Source: Magnolia sinica (lineage: Eukaryota; Streptophyta; Magnoliopsida; Magnoliales; Magnoliaceae). Taken from it: DNA of 64,000 nt. The notes under the pieces are model-generated. The model saw nothing but the letters and a program-made list of their open reading frames with translations. It was not told the DNA's origin and ran no database searches. The stretch is from positions 24,526,001-24,590,000 of the forward strand of contig NC_080574.1 of the NCBI RefSeq assembly GCF_029962835.1, read 5' to 3'. Of the stretch, positions 46,060 to 58,333 are shown piece after piece; the first letter of the stretch is position 1, and every line of letters starts with the position of its first letter. Made by a program: the position numbers and the translations under genes.

Positions 46060-46199
46060 AGCTCCACTATGTCTTCAATCTTCAAATGTGTACCTTTCTG
46101 ACCTCTCTCTTATCTCAGCATCACATCATAGCTTCTCGTACACACTCCGTCCTTCTTTTATGCCATCGCCAAGCCTAGAGAAGTTGCACAGAACTTGAA

Positions 46200-47234
46200 T
46201 TTCTCTATAAGAATGATCTAGGTGAACATGCCTGCCGGATCTAAATTCGCGTGTCCAACCATCTTTGCCCCTGTTTTAAAAAAAAAGACGTAGTCTTCTT
46301 ACCATCTCACTGCTACCAATATTGCTTGTCGGGGTATTTGCTCATAACACCGATAGCTTGTGCAATAACCAGTCTAATCCAGATCACGGCATACATTGCC
46401 AACCGCATTCAAATAAGGCTCATGAGATATCTTGCTTTTCCTCATCTGTTTTGGGACATGTCCTGAGGAAAATTTGAGAAGAGACGCTTATGGAACGCTC
46501 TCCGGCTTTACCTGGTCCATCACATCCTTGATCAATACCTACATATAAGGTATTCCTCCTGTGATTACTAAAACCAACTCCTCATTCAGTCTCAATGCTG
46601 AGAATCATCTTTGCAACCCCCCGATCATTCATCCTGAATGTCCCACTTTAATCGAGTCTTCAGTACATTGATTTCAAACATGTCATACTTGGCGATCTAT
46701 ATGTCATCAATTCCTTACTCATCATGAAGGAATCAAACCACTGCCTAGGTGACAGGTCGAACCACAACCTCCTGCAAAGTCTTTTCTCAGCCCCTTTAAC
46801 TTCAAACCGCTCTGGTTGCTTCATGTAGATCTGCTCTTCATTTTCCCTTACAGAAGTGTAGACTCTATATCCATCCTTCCAGCTCAAGATCACATTGGCC
46901 AACTAGCGCCAATCATGAATTTAATAGACACCTGCTACACGGTCGGTGCGAATATCTCTGAGAAGCTGATCCCTTCTCTTTGAGCATAACCCTTTGCTAC
47001 CAACCTCACCCTGTATCTATACTGTATCCTCTTGAAGATCTACCTGCATCTAATCACTCTCCGGCCCACTGGAAGCTCTACCCGCTCCCATATGTCGGTC
47101 TGGTACCACGAATCCATTACATCACCCATAATCACTTTTCACTTCTCAGCACCAGGCTCACCTAGAGCCATCTGAATAGAAGATAAATCCCCTGCATATT
47201 GGAGTCGTCCATGTATCTCACTGATATCCTGCGA
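46200..47234 (-). pseudogene. Copia reverse transcriptase fragments
   Basis: In several frames the minus strand shows conserved pieces: KGYAQREGISFSEIFAPTV (about 46990), EEQIYMKQPERFEVKG and PRQWFDSFMMS (46902-46660), and further left CPKTDEEKQDIS and AQAIGVMSKYP. Stop codons and frameshifts lie between them. The integrase DDE core normally between pre-integrase and this region is absent, so a deletion joins the two. Confidence 0.82.
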
Positions 47235-48497
47235 TCATGCCGTGTGATTTTTCTCACAGGTGGCTGCTTCACTTGTTCTGTATCCCTGTCTGCACGTCTC
47301 AGCCTTCCTTCCCTGCCTGCTCATGTGGCCATGCCTAACATACCACACATGTGCAGAGGTGAAATCCGCTACATCCAATGCAGCTCCACCTTTTGAAGTG
47401 CTCCCGATCAACCTGTACATGTTATCGAGTCGTTGCGCTTTCATGATTACCCATGCTCCCTTAGATACTTTAAGAGCACCATCAATACCCGTATACTTGC
47501 ATCCTTTTGCCTCAAGTATACCAAGAGAAATCAGATTCTGCTTTAAATTAGGAACATGTCTGACATAAGTCAAGGTACGCTCCACCCCATCAAACATCTT
47601 GATACGCACCGTACCAACAGCCACAACATTACAGGCAATGTCATTGCCCATAAATACTTGTCCACCATCGTACTCCCTGTAGCTAGTGAACCAACTTCGA
47701 TGAGGAGTCATGTGAAAAGATGCCTCTGTGTCTAGCATCCACTCGTCCTTACGATCATCGTATGACCGCCTGATAGTAGACACAGACAAAACATTACCAT
47801 CACATCCACTCGATTCATTTGACGTGGTAGCATTGACCTCCCTATACGAAGCCTCAGAATCTTCTCTCTTAGATTTAGGATTTTCACAATCCTTCTTTAC
47901 ATGTCCTTCCATCCCACAATTCCAGTACTTCACCTTTTCTTTGCCCTTGCCCCTAGATTTGGATCTAGAATCTGAAGAACTTGTACCTTGTTTAGAATTC
48001 CTATCTCTTGTAAGCAGTGCTTCAGAAGATATCCCCATGTCGACGTTAAGCTTTCTCATAACCTTCCCTTGAAGGGCCGAGATAACGGTGTCGATACTTA
48101 GGGTTTTATTTGTGGAGCATATTGTGTTATTGAACGACTCATAATATGTCAGGAGAGAATTTAACAACATACATGCTTGTTCTTCATCTTTCATCACTTC
48201 CTCCATATATAGTAATTTGCAAACTAATTTATTAAAGTTGCTGATGTGAGCCTCCAGTTTAGCCGCAGTTTTCTCTCTCATGACGTTGTTGAGAACCTCA
48301 TCCATGAGACATAAACGGATCGATGATAAAACCTTCTTATCAAGAGTATTCCAATCATCATTAGTTATAGTAGACTTCCACTTCTCAAGAGCACCATCTT
48401 CGCCTTGCTTAATTAAGGAACTGATCATCTTGATCTTCCATAACTCAAAATTATTTTTCCTTGAGAATTTCTCAATATCATACCTAGTACTTGCCAT
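47235..48497 (-). pseudogene. Copia gag and pre-integrase ORF
   Basis: Open from ATG at 48497 (MASTRYDIEKFSRKNNFELW), the usual Copia gag opening. A UBN2-like gag region follows (LDKKVLSSIRLCL, VCKLLYMEEVMKDEEQACML), then a basic linker (SRSKSRGKGKEK). In the zinc knuckle, YWNCGMEGHVKKDC, the first Cys of CX2CX4HX4C is Tyr. Protease-like WMLDTEASFHMTPHRSWF has the active-site Asp in DTEAS, where DTGAS/DSGAS is usual. The pre-integrase motif HVWYVRHGHMSRQG follows, after which the frame is scrambled and stops. Gag would package the RNA; the knuckle and protease changes suggest loss of function. Confidence 0.88.
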
Positions 48498-48552
48498 TAT
48501 TACTAATCCCGCAGATTCGGATCTGTGCTTCAACGATTACTTTGATATCACT

Positions 48553-49073
48553 TATTGAAATTTTGGCCTACGGAATCACACAAATCTAGATCTAGGATAG
48601 CAATTCAATGGCACCAAGCACACAAGAGAACATGTAGATTTAACGTGGAAAACCTTTGCGGGAAAAAACTATGGCACAAAGCGACAGATCTTTACTATAA
48701 AAATAGAAATTACAAAGAGAGAGAACTTACTCGATTCGAACAACCTTTAATTTCACCCTTGGTACACCCTTTGATAACCGTAGAACCTTTTAGAATACCT
48801 TTACGAAGCCTTAAAATACATTAGAATAGCCCTAGGGACCCCTATTTATAGTTTATGAAACTTCCCTTTTGTACCCTTGCGAAACCGCCTCAAATTTACG
48901 CAGTCTGCACCAAATCCGCGCAAAAATCTGCGTAACCTTGACTAGTCGAGCCTGACCCTCGACTAGTCGAGCAACTCAGACACCCAAAACCTGTGTTCGC
49001 TGGACTTCGAGTCGAGATGGCCTCGACTGGTCGAGGAGTGTAAAATATTGAAAACATCAGTCTTCTAACAACA
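48553..49073 (-). repeat. Copia 5' LTR (521 bp)
   Basis: Begins TATTGAAATTTTGGCC and ends CTAACAACA on the plus strand. It has only about three of the CTCGAC/GTCGAG palindromes, which explains most of the length difference from the other LTR. Confidence 0.9.
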
Positions 49074-49116
49074 ATCAGTTTATGCGTATTGAATCATTGA
49101 CCTTCGATACCGCGTT

Positions 49117-49163
49117 GTATCGGGCTGTTTGGAGCCAATACGGTATGTGTTGGGTAGTACATA
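49117..49163. repeat. 47-bp exact direct repeat, copy 1
   Basis: GTATCGGGCTGTTTGGAGCC...GTAGTACATA recurs identically at 53411-53457. Confidence 0.95.
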
Positions 49164-49559
49164 CAATGAAGCAGAATTTTGGTACACGTACGTACACATA
49201 CATGTATGTACAATTGCCTTCATTGGAGTATACACACATAGACCTATGCATACATCCACGCACCCATGTACACATGCATCTATCGGCTCATGTAAATTGT
49301 GACCGTTGATGTGTGATCGTTTTGCTTGGTACGAACTATTAATTAATATCATTAATGATTACATGATTTTGGTAGAATATATTTAAGTTTATTTATAATG
49401 CACTCTCTCAATTCATATACTTAAGACCACGTGTTTAATTATTAACTAATCTAAATCTAGCCAACATCAACTATTGACTGTGCACTGAGATTAATCTGAT
49501 CTTAACCACTAGATTGTTGTTAAAAATAAAATAAAAATCGAGAACAACCCATTTTTTGT

Positions 49560-50020
49560 GGGAACCAACCCCACCGTCCGCTTGTGTGTGGCCCACCTGA
49601 GTTTCAGATCAGCCTCATTTTTTTTGCTTTATATCTTCTCTTGGCCAGGCCGAGATGATGGACGGATTAGATTTAAATTATTGTTAGTGGGACCTACTAT
49701 ATCTTAAAAAATAAAAAAATAAAAAAAAATGAAAGTTATATCTTCCGCACGACTAAACCATTTTCTCCACTTTTCTTCCTTTTTGTACAGTAATGGCCGC
49801 CGAACCTCCCACTAAATGAAACCGTCTCATAATTCCACTCCTCCATTCCATTACGCATCATTTATAAAAAAAAGAAAACAAAAAGAAAAAGAGAAAGAAT
49901 CGAAGGAATCAATCAAATGAAAAAAAAAAAAATTAGAGTGGGAGAGAGAGAGAGCGCTGTAAATCAAGAGAGGGATTAAGGCGGGACCGGATCGTCAGAC
50001 TTTAAGGTAGGTGATCTTAA
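49560..50020 (+). other. Leader-like stretch before the AT-rich block
   Basis: A MITE-like piece (CCCACCTGAGTTTCAGATC) is followed by A/G-rich sequence with a GAGAGAGAGAG tract and a donor-like TTTAAG/GTAGGTG near 50006. It could be a leader of an unknown transcript. No coding exon follows. Confidence 0.25.
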
Positions 50021-51840
50021 CCTGAAATTTATCATTTTCAGTTTTATTATGTTTAATTAATCCAAATTTTCGTAGAAATATTATTGTCAGTTGAATATAT
50101 TTTTTTTTTGTAGGGAATCTACTCATTTAGGAATTTCTATTTTTCCCTTTTTTTAAAAAATATTTAATAATGAAATAAAATAAATTTACAGAATAAAACA
50201 AATAATTTATTTAAAATTATTTTATTAATTCTTAAATGTTTTTGTTAAGAAAAAAATTTATTAAATTAAATTTCAAATAAATTATAATATCCTACAATAT
50301 TTTACAGTACAAACAGAATATATAATTAATTATTTAAAGAATTGATGATTCATTACGTAGAATTGTGTATATAAGTGATGTAAGATTGATAAGTATATAT
50401 AAGCAAATATGATTATGAAAATAAAATAAAAATATATAATAATAATAACAAATTATAAATTATATAATTGTAATATGTAATCAGTATTAATATGATATAT
50501 AATAGAATAAAATAAAATAAAAGGGTTTATAAGATCATTAAGGTATAGTAAAATATAAATATTATGTTTCGTAATAATATAGTAGTAATGCAATATAATT
50601 GTAGGTTACAAAAATAATAATAATAATGACAAAATATATAACATAATTAAAGTAAACATGTGTAAGATAATATTATATTACATAATTAATACATAAGTAT
50701 TTAATATTATTTATATGATTATGTTATAAGTAAAAAGTTTTATCTGATAATATATAAAAGTTGTAATAAATATAATTTATTATTTCTAAAAAAAAAAAAA
50801 TTTATAAATAATGATATTAACAATTTAACATAAAAGTAATATAATAATTATATTAAATGTATCAAACAAAAGTAATTTATTAAACAAGGTTAATCATACT
50901 GACATAATGTTGTAACAAATAATTTATATAATAATAATAGTATTCAAAATCCAAATTAATATCTTCCTTAACCTTATTCAATTTATATTTAAAAATAAAT
51001 AATAATAAAATTCTGAATTTAGATTTAAATAGTTAGATAAAAAAAATTAATAAATTTTAAATTATCAATAATAATTTAATTACATTATTAATGTTATATT
51101 ATATAAATCAGTGTGATAATTTTTGTTCTGTAAAGATTAAAATCCAAATTTTAATTCTAAAATTTGAAGAGTTAATTAAATTAAATTTAAATGAACTTAA
51201 GTTTAAGAAAATTTTTAAAATTTTGGAATTGAAACTAAATTGATTAGATTTCTATATTTTGGAATTCTAGTAATTAATGTGTATTTAAAACTTTATTAAA
51301 TTAAAATTTTAATAAAATATAATATTATATTTTTAAACTTAAAATATATATATGTATATATATATTTTATATATATTCCTTGTAGTTCAAAATTTTTGTT
51401 TAAATTAAAATTTAAATAATTTATCGATTAAACCTAAATATACATTCTCAATGAATTATCAAAAAGAAATTAAAATTTGTTATAAAATAATCAAGTTATT
51501 TCAATATGTGTGTGTACGCGCGCGCGCGCGTGTGTGTATTTGTTAAGTTGATGTGATAAATAAAATAAAAATTTTACTTTGAGAATTTAGTGAATAAAAA
51601 TAATAAATATTTTTATGCTAATATTTAACATTATTTAAGTAAAAAAAAATTATTTAATTAAAGTTAGAATTTAAATAAAATTTCTTGTACATTATTTCAT
51701 TGTAATTCCTAAATTAAATAATAGTAAAAATAATATTTTATTTAAGTATTTAAATTATTAAAGTTTTAACAAAATGATATTTAGAATTATTAATTTGAAA
51801 TAAAAATTTATATTGTTAATATTTTCGATTGTAAAACAGT
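50021..51840. other. Extremely AT-rich block (about 1.8 kb)
   Basis: Almost uninterrupted A/T with very few G or C. It contains many ATTTAAAT-like words and one GC-rich island, the alternating purine-pyrimidine tract at 51507-51538. No ORF or domain. Confidence 0.85.
51507..51538. repeat. (TG)n-TA-(CG)7-(TG)n alternating tract
   Basis: TGTGTGTGTACGCGCGCG then CGCGCGTGTGTG: alternating pyrimidine-purine with Z-DNA potential inside the AT-rich block. Confidence 0.93.
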
Positions 51841-52653
51841 GATTCATCTTACACACCATATCAGCCCAACAACACGGACAGTAGAAAACTTTGATTGGAA
51901 ACAGTCACGGTTAAATAGACTAAGCTGAAATTCAAACCATTCATTAAATAGACCACTTAGGTGTTATTTTCTTTTGGTAGATGGTGTCCTGAAACTCAAC
52001 TTCTCACGCATCCAGCGAGTGTAGACAGCAAGTTAATGCTATGTGTTGCGTCAGTGGGAGAAACTCGTTAAGAGCGTAAGCGTGGGTCAGGTCTAGCATG
52101 CGACGCTAAGTAGGTCGTGAGCGTATGGTTTAGTCCAGAAATCGACAGTCCAAATATCAGGTGGGTGATTCTCCTCCATTTATGAACTTTCTAATTTTAT
52201 GTATTTTAGAAAATTTATTTATTTATTTATTTAACATAATGACTTTAAATTAATATTGTCAAATTCCTTTATACCTAATATCTACTTTTCTGAATTTTAG
52301 CATTTACTGAATCTGATTAACTTGTGGAGTTAGATTTTAATCTAACTTTTATTCTGAAATTTGGTGTTAAGATTTAGACCTTAAATTTGTGTTAAAGTAA
52401 TTGATTTAAATTAATTGGTTTAAAATAATATTAATTAATTTGATTCTAGCTTGATGTTTCAGTAAATTTTAAGAATTGAAATTTTACGGCATCGAATTTC
52501 TGCACATTTGTATAGAACTTGCATTGTTGTATCGGGATTTAAATAATTAAATTATTTCGCTATTGATTTTGGAATAATTCATGACATGCATTCATCTCTA
52601 CTGATTACGGAATTATGGAAAAGAAAGAAAAATGAGAAAATGATTGTGGTATT

Positions 52654-52787
52654 AGCAAGTAGGGCAATCGTGTCCTCGGGTGAAAGACCCTAAACCCGCA
52701 AGTAGGGCAATCGTGTTCCTTGGGTGAGAAACCCTAAAGCTAGCAAGTAGGGCAATTGTGTCCCTTGGGTGAAAGACCCGAAACCCG
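52654..52787. repeat. 44-bp tandem repeat, three units
   Basis: GCAAGTAGGGCAATCGTGTC plus YTYGGGTGARAGACCCTAAA-like sequence, three times in a row with small differences. The surroundings (52.0-53.3 kb) look LTR-like but have no defined boundary. Confidence 0.88.
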
Positions 52788-53410
52788 TTGGATCCTTCTG
52801 AGTCTCTTTTATGTACGGCGTATGAGTACAATTGTGTGCGTGGACATACGTCAGAGGTACAACTGGAGCAGTAGTCAGCTAACGTATAAATGAGTTCCTC
52901 ACCACGAGGTACCAGTGTGTGGGCATTAATGCAACGTAACCATACACCTAAGTACGGTATTGTAAGATGTGGTGATTATTTAATTTTATTATTGAATTCA
53001 TGATGGTGTAGCATTCAATACGTCTTTATGCTTCCAACATCGCATTCATGTCATATTTAATATTCAATATTTTGAATTTCAAGAAAGTAATTTTATTATT
53101 TATTTGTTTAATATAAATCTAGAAATTTCAGATTTGGTTGGATAAGATCCCACGAGCGATTATGCTTATACCCAAAATATCAGTGTTTCAGGACGTCAGA
53201 GTTTAGTCAAGGGCAAAGTGGAGTGAAGATCCAATTATCAATTTACTTATCTTTTATTTGTACCGATGGACAAAAAATGTGTATAATAAGAATTTAGAAG
53301 TGAGTTTAGGCTGAAATAGTTAAAGGTTGTATTTGATGAATGTTGTTATTGTAATGAGATTGATTAAGTGTAGTTGTGAATGTTTAATATTAAATCATGA
53401 CACGGGATTC

Positions 53411-53457
53411 GTATCGGGCTGTTTGGAGCCAATACGGTATGTGTTGGGTAGTACATA
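53411..53457. repeat. 47-bp exact direct repeat, copy 2
   Basis: Identical to 49117-49163; the neighbouring sequences differ. Confidence 0.95.
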
Positions 53458-53654
53458 TCGGGGAGATACGTCCAACCTTACAAGGGATCCAACAGATGGT
53501 CATATGGGCCGGATGGACTTTTTTTCAGGAAAGACGTCTGTACGTGTTGGTGTCCCACTCCCATCATCAGGTGAGCTGATTGGATCACATGCGCTGCCGG
53601 GTGTGAGAGATAGGAGCGGGTTCGGTAAACCCCCGGACCCACGGAGGTTGGTGG

Positions 53655-53915
53655 ATCCCAGACTTTGGGCCCACCTTGATGAATGTGTCATACATCCACG
53701 CTGTCCATCCGTTATGATAGATCATGTTAGAGTATGATGTCAAAAGTGAAGCAGATCCAAGTCTGAGGTGGACCACACTACAGGAAACATTGGTGATTTA
53801 CCATTAAAAGCTAATTGTGGGCGAGAAAAGTTTTGGATGAAGCTGATATTTGTTTGGTCCCTTCATCGAGGTTTTTGTGACCTTATGGACGGGTTGGATG
53901 GAAAATAAACATTTT
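53655..53915. mobile_element. MITE left-half fragment
   Basis: GGGCCCACCTTGATGAATGT through GGATGGAAAATAAACATTTTG; the right half is missing. Confidence 0.6.
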
Positions 53916-54861
53916 GGGGACAAGATCGGACACATCGTACCCTTTGTTACTTGGCAGAGTGGGATAGTTGATACACAGTCACTAAATATTTTATGCATTT
54001 GGCATGAAACTTACTCAAATTTAATCGTCCAAACTTGGGGCCCTTTTTGGATGGATTATCAGAAAATATCGAAGATTATTTAATATCTAGACTACAAGAA
54101 CATTGTACACGGACTGCACGATTGAGATGAAAATGACTGATAGGATAAACGCAACCAAAATGTCAATTAATCAAAGATTAAAATAGTTTAATAAGTTAGA
54201 ATTTGAACTGATGACTTATTCACATTGGTTCCAAAAATTTAGATGATTTGATATTTGATAATCTATGCCACGTATACAATTCCTGAGTGCCTATGTGTTG
54301 ACGAACACCGGCTGCGGGAATATAAAAAACCTTTTTTTTGTCTTTCCTTTGAGGCATATTACACGTAGAGCTGGGAGGACCACAATGTGATCGAGACATC
54401 TGTTACAGTTGGCAGGGTGATGCGTTTATGGGGACCGTCCATCTGGTGGGCCTCACTAGAAATGGCCTATATTTCAAAATATCACCAATTTAAAGATCAT
54501 ATCATATGATTTACTATTGGGTGTACGTGATCATTTTTATTTTTTTGGTTAATCATGAATTTTATAATAAATATAAGACTAAAGATTAAATTCTTGACCC
54601 GCCTGGTTAACCCACCGAGTCCCGAGTCAACCCCAACCGATAACAGTCCGAGTCGGATTCGAATCCGAATCTGGGTTGTCGAACGATGGTGTCATGTACG
54701 AGGAGTAAAAGTCTCCACCATTTTTAATTTATTTTATTTTTGGTAATCTCCACCGGTTTTTAAATGCATCCAGAGCCAAAGGAGTCTAAGGCCTTCTCCA
54801 CGTTGGCACTACACGTGGTGATCCCTCCGAGAGGGACGCGGGTTTCCTGCGAGCTGGGATG

Positions 54862-55160
54862 CTAGGTGGGGCCCACCGTGATGTTAGGGAGAAATCCACT
54901 CCGTCCATACATTTTGCGAGATCATTTTAGAGCATGCCACCAAAAATGGGTTGGATGAAAAACTTGAGTGTGCCACACGAGAGGAAACAGTGAGGATTTA
55001 ATGACCACCATTGAAATATTCATGCTGTCACAAAACCTTTGTATAGGCTAATTTATTATTAATTTTTAATTTTCTTTTTGTGATATCACTTCATCTAAAA
55101 GTGGGAATGACCTTATAAACGGCTTGGAGGGATATAAACATCAAGGTCGATCCCAATTTT
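54862..55160. mobile_element. MITE left-half fragment, subtype of the 15.5 kb copy
   Basis: GTGGGGCCCACCGTGATGTTAG and CACACGAGAGGAAACAGTG match the copy at 15490-15800 more closely than the other copies. Confidence 0.55.
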
Positions 55161-56462
55161 CTCTTATAAAATAAACGGTCTCTTGTACTAATTTACGGCA
55201 ATATCTGTGTGGGTCCACGTGTCTAAGAATCAGCGGTTAGGATTGTTCAATTATTATGATCTCCAGATGATGGGTTGATACTGCGTCCCATGGTTTAGAT
55301 TATTTAATTTGAATTAAGTTATGCTAAGTATATAATTTCTCCGCGGAGCCATGTAATACCAAAACGGCTTTGCTAAGTTCACATGGTGTGGCCCACCTAA
55401 ATCTTATATCAGGCTGATTTTTGTATTTTCTCTTCATCTCGGTGAGTTACACTGGATCAACGAGTTTGATGAAAGATTCATGACTGCCTCTGCATAAAAA
55501 TCTACGGTTGGCATCCCATTCCCATCGTTCCATGTGGTGTGGCCCATCTAAGAGATGTGTATTTAGATGATTTTTACACCGTAAACAAACATCAAGGATA
55601 AAACCTGATAGAAAGAGTGTATTTTGACCACAGGCGTTTTTTTGCTTCACGCACGGCTTAAAATAGGCTTTCAAGTGTGATAGAGGATTCCGGAAATCTC
55701 CACTTAAGGTTATCTTGGCAGGATGGGCCATTCACATGTCATGTATTGCATGGAATCACGACTTGCAGATCGTGGGCCCCATTGGGAAAGAGCCACACAG
55801 AAACACCACGGAATAATCCTAACCGTCTGATTGTATAACGTGGACTCTTAAATATTGACTTTGAACCATCCACTTCAAATCCTCCTAATGGATGATAGAG
55901 ATTACTTTATCCAATGTTTATTTATTTATTTACTGTCTTCGATTGACAATGGCACTTATGGTACGGTCTGGATTGAGGTGCACGTGCGACATTCACAACC
56001 CCGAGAAAATGTCCACCTTATGCGGAAGAGGGTCGCGTGGCAAGGACGCCACTTCATGGAGTGTTTGAATTACCATTTTTAGTAATAAAAAAATATAAAA
56101 GAGCAATCATTATAAATTTATAATGTTTGTTAATAATGCGATGGTCAATTGCTTATGCAAAAGGAGAAGTGTAAAAGATTGAATAGTCACTACAAATTTT
56201 ATATTATATTTCATTGAAAATCTCCTGTCCAAACAGAAGAATAAGTATATTTTCCTATTAATACAACATTTTAATAATTTAAAAGTTAATCATTATAATA
56301 ATTATGATTGTATTATTCATATCTAAACATGTAAAAAGTTGGTCAAAATATTAAAATTTAATAGAGATAAAATTTAACATTTGTAATCCTTACAACTTCG
56401 AATGCTCTTTTCTTTTTTAAAAAAATAAAATAAAAATAATACACAGTATACTTCTCCTCAAA
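55161..56462. other. Intergenic with short MITE-like pieces
   Basis: GTGGCCCACCTAAATCTTAT (55388) and GTGTGGCCCATCTAAGAG (55536) are isolated family words. No gene. Confidence 0.4.
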
Positions 56463-56760
56463 CTCCAAGCTTTGTGGGCCCACCGTGATGTAGGTGATAT
56501 ATTCACTATGTTCATCCGTTTCTCCAAATTTCAACTGTAACGCAGGTTCAAGACTCAAATGGTCCGCACCATGGGAAACAATGGGGTTGGGAAGTACCAC
56601 CCCTGAAACCTTTTTGGGCCCATCTTGATGTTTATGTGCCACTTAACCCGCTCAAAAGGTTACTCAAAAGTAGATTAAGCAAAAACACAAATATTAATCC
56701 TATCCAAAACTTCTGTGGCCCAAGAAGGTTTTAAAAGTGGGCTTTTAATCCCTACTTTTT
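56463..56760. mobile_element. MITE left-half fragment
   Basis: TTTGTGGGCCCACCGTGATG to CCCAAGAAGGTTTTAAAAGTG. A detached right-end piece may lie at 57360-57420. Confidence 0.55.
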
Positions 56761-57944
56761 CTTTCTTGTTTTGTGATAGTTAGCAAAATACCATACGGCC
56801 AAAAAAAAAAAAAACTCACAAATTCAGGTATCATGCTGTCCAGATCCTTAGAACGAGAGTAAAAATTTCATTAGTGATATATCAAAAATACAAGAACAAA
56901 AAGATAGTTCAAAACATTCTTAATTAAACAAATGGATGAAAAAATGGCTACGCATATATGTGTGTATTATATTAATTAAGGTTAATGTTAAAAAACCATT
57001 AATTAAAACACTTAAAATCTCCACATTCGTAAGTAATTAAATTATTGGGTTAATATGATTCTTTGCTAGTTTGCTTATAAATTGATCTTTCTGTACTAAA
57101 TTTCAACTTTTAAATCGACCCCACAAAATTTTCTTGAACAAAATGCAATTAACAAAAAATAAAAACACGTTTAATGTAATTAGAAAAAAAAAAAACCGTA
57201 AAATTTTTTTAGCCGATCTCCTAAAATCTTTCTTAATTTTAAACGTCAAGTCACTTCTACGAACTTTTTCTAGAAAAAACGTATAGTTGAAAAAAGATTT
57301 TTTTTTTTTGCTAGTTAAGGGGTTGGCCTACAGTTATAAATTTCGCTCGGGTTTGAACTGATGTCCTAAAATGAGCCGGCCAAAGAATGGACGGACTGGA
57401 TATATTGTGAACCCCACGTTCACGCAGGTCGATTCCGGCGGGATGCGCGCGGAATTGAGATGCAGTGATATTGGTCGGTGGCACGTGTATTCATATCCAC
57501 GTCGTGGACGACTTCAGGAGGGTTAGTCGCTCATTAATGTGCTTGGGAAGAAGACTGTTTGGGAGAAAGTGGCCTGTCGATGTCTGGTATACACGAGCTT
57601 TCAACTATCACAACTGGGGCCATGGACAGATGATCAAGACTATTGTAACGTTTTGACTCACTATCGATGGGGGACGTCTTAAAAATATCCTCTGGAGAAC
57701 AATCTTATCCATCGGATTACTGGCTTACAAATAGAAGGTTAAGAATGGAGATTGAAAAATGGTATTGTTAAACATCTTAAAATTAGTCGCTGGAAAATTT
57801 TATGAGATTTTTGGGCAATCTAATTGTTAGAATAGATTTATATAATAATTGAGATGGGCATTGTAAAAAGTAAGGGTGGACATCTCTCTCAACCTTTTTC
57901 TTTGGTGGGTCTATCAAAGTAACAAATATGCTTACTACTACTAC

Positions 57945-57945
<1 letters not shown>

Positions 57946-57993
<48 letters not shown>
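57946..57993. repeat. (ATT)n microsatellite
   Basis: About 16 uninterrupted ATT units. Confidence 0.95.
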
Positions 57994-58195
57994 TATATTT
58001 ATATCTCTAAGGCTAACGGGATATAATCTAATGAATGGAGTGGATCTCACATAAACATCATAGTAGGCTTATAAAAAATCATGAATGGGCATTCCACACT
58101 GTTCCTTTAAATTTGAAAGAGACAAACACCCTGATCCACACACAAGTGGCAGGCTGAGTGAAGATACCTCGTTTCAACGCAGAGCTCATCGTATC

Positions 58196-58333
58196 GAATC
58201 CCAGTGAGAGTGGCTAACAGCAGGGTGTGTGCTAACAAGCTAGCCCAAAAAATAAAAAGAAAACGAATCCCCAGTGAGAGTGGCTAACAGTAGGGTGTGT
58301 GCTAACAAGCTAGCCCAAAAAATAAAAAGAAAA
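58196..58333. repeat. 70-bp tandem duplication
   Basis: CCAGTGAGAGTGGCTAACAG...GCTAGCCCAAAAAATAAAAAG starts at 58201 and again at 58271, with three visible differences. The inverse has a GGGATTCGATAC word reminiscent of a tRNA B box, so a SINE origin is possible. Confidence 0.85.

Larger units (their letters stand above)
45456..49073 (-). mobile_element. Copia LTR retrotransposon, internally deleted
   Basis: Two direct LTRs (45456-46059 and 48553-49073), both running TG to CA apart from one decayed end, are flanked by the exact 5-bp duplication ATCAG (45451-45455, 49074-49078). The coding strand is minus. Next to the right (5') LTR the minus strand reads AGTGATATCAAAG, a decayed match to the initiator-Met tRNA primer site (TGGTATCAGAG type). 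The internal region is only 2.5 kb: gag and pre-integrase, then reverse-transcriptase and RNase H-side fragments, with the integrase core missing. The gag, RT order and primer site fit Ty1/Copia. The LTRs are visibly diverged, so the insertion is not recent. Confidence 0.9.

Noticed and set aside
47260..48558. Plus-strand open frames opposite the Copia gag
   Set aside because: Mirror frames of the minus-strand gag ORF.
50021..51840. Organelle DNA insertion
   Set aside because: The AT content suggested mitochondrial or plastid intergenic DNA, but no organelle gene or known motif is present.
53500..53691. Possible coding frame after the 47-bp repeat
   Set aside because: Frames on both strands overlap a MITE fragment and show no domain.
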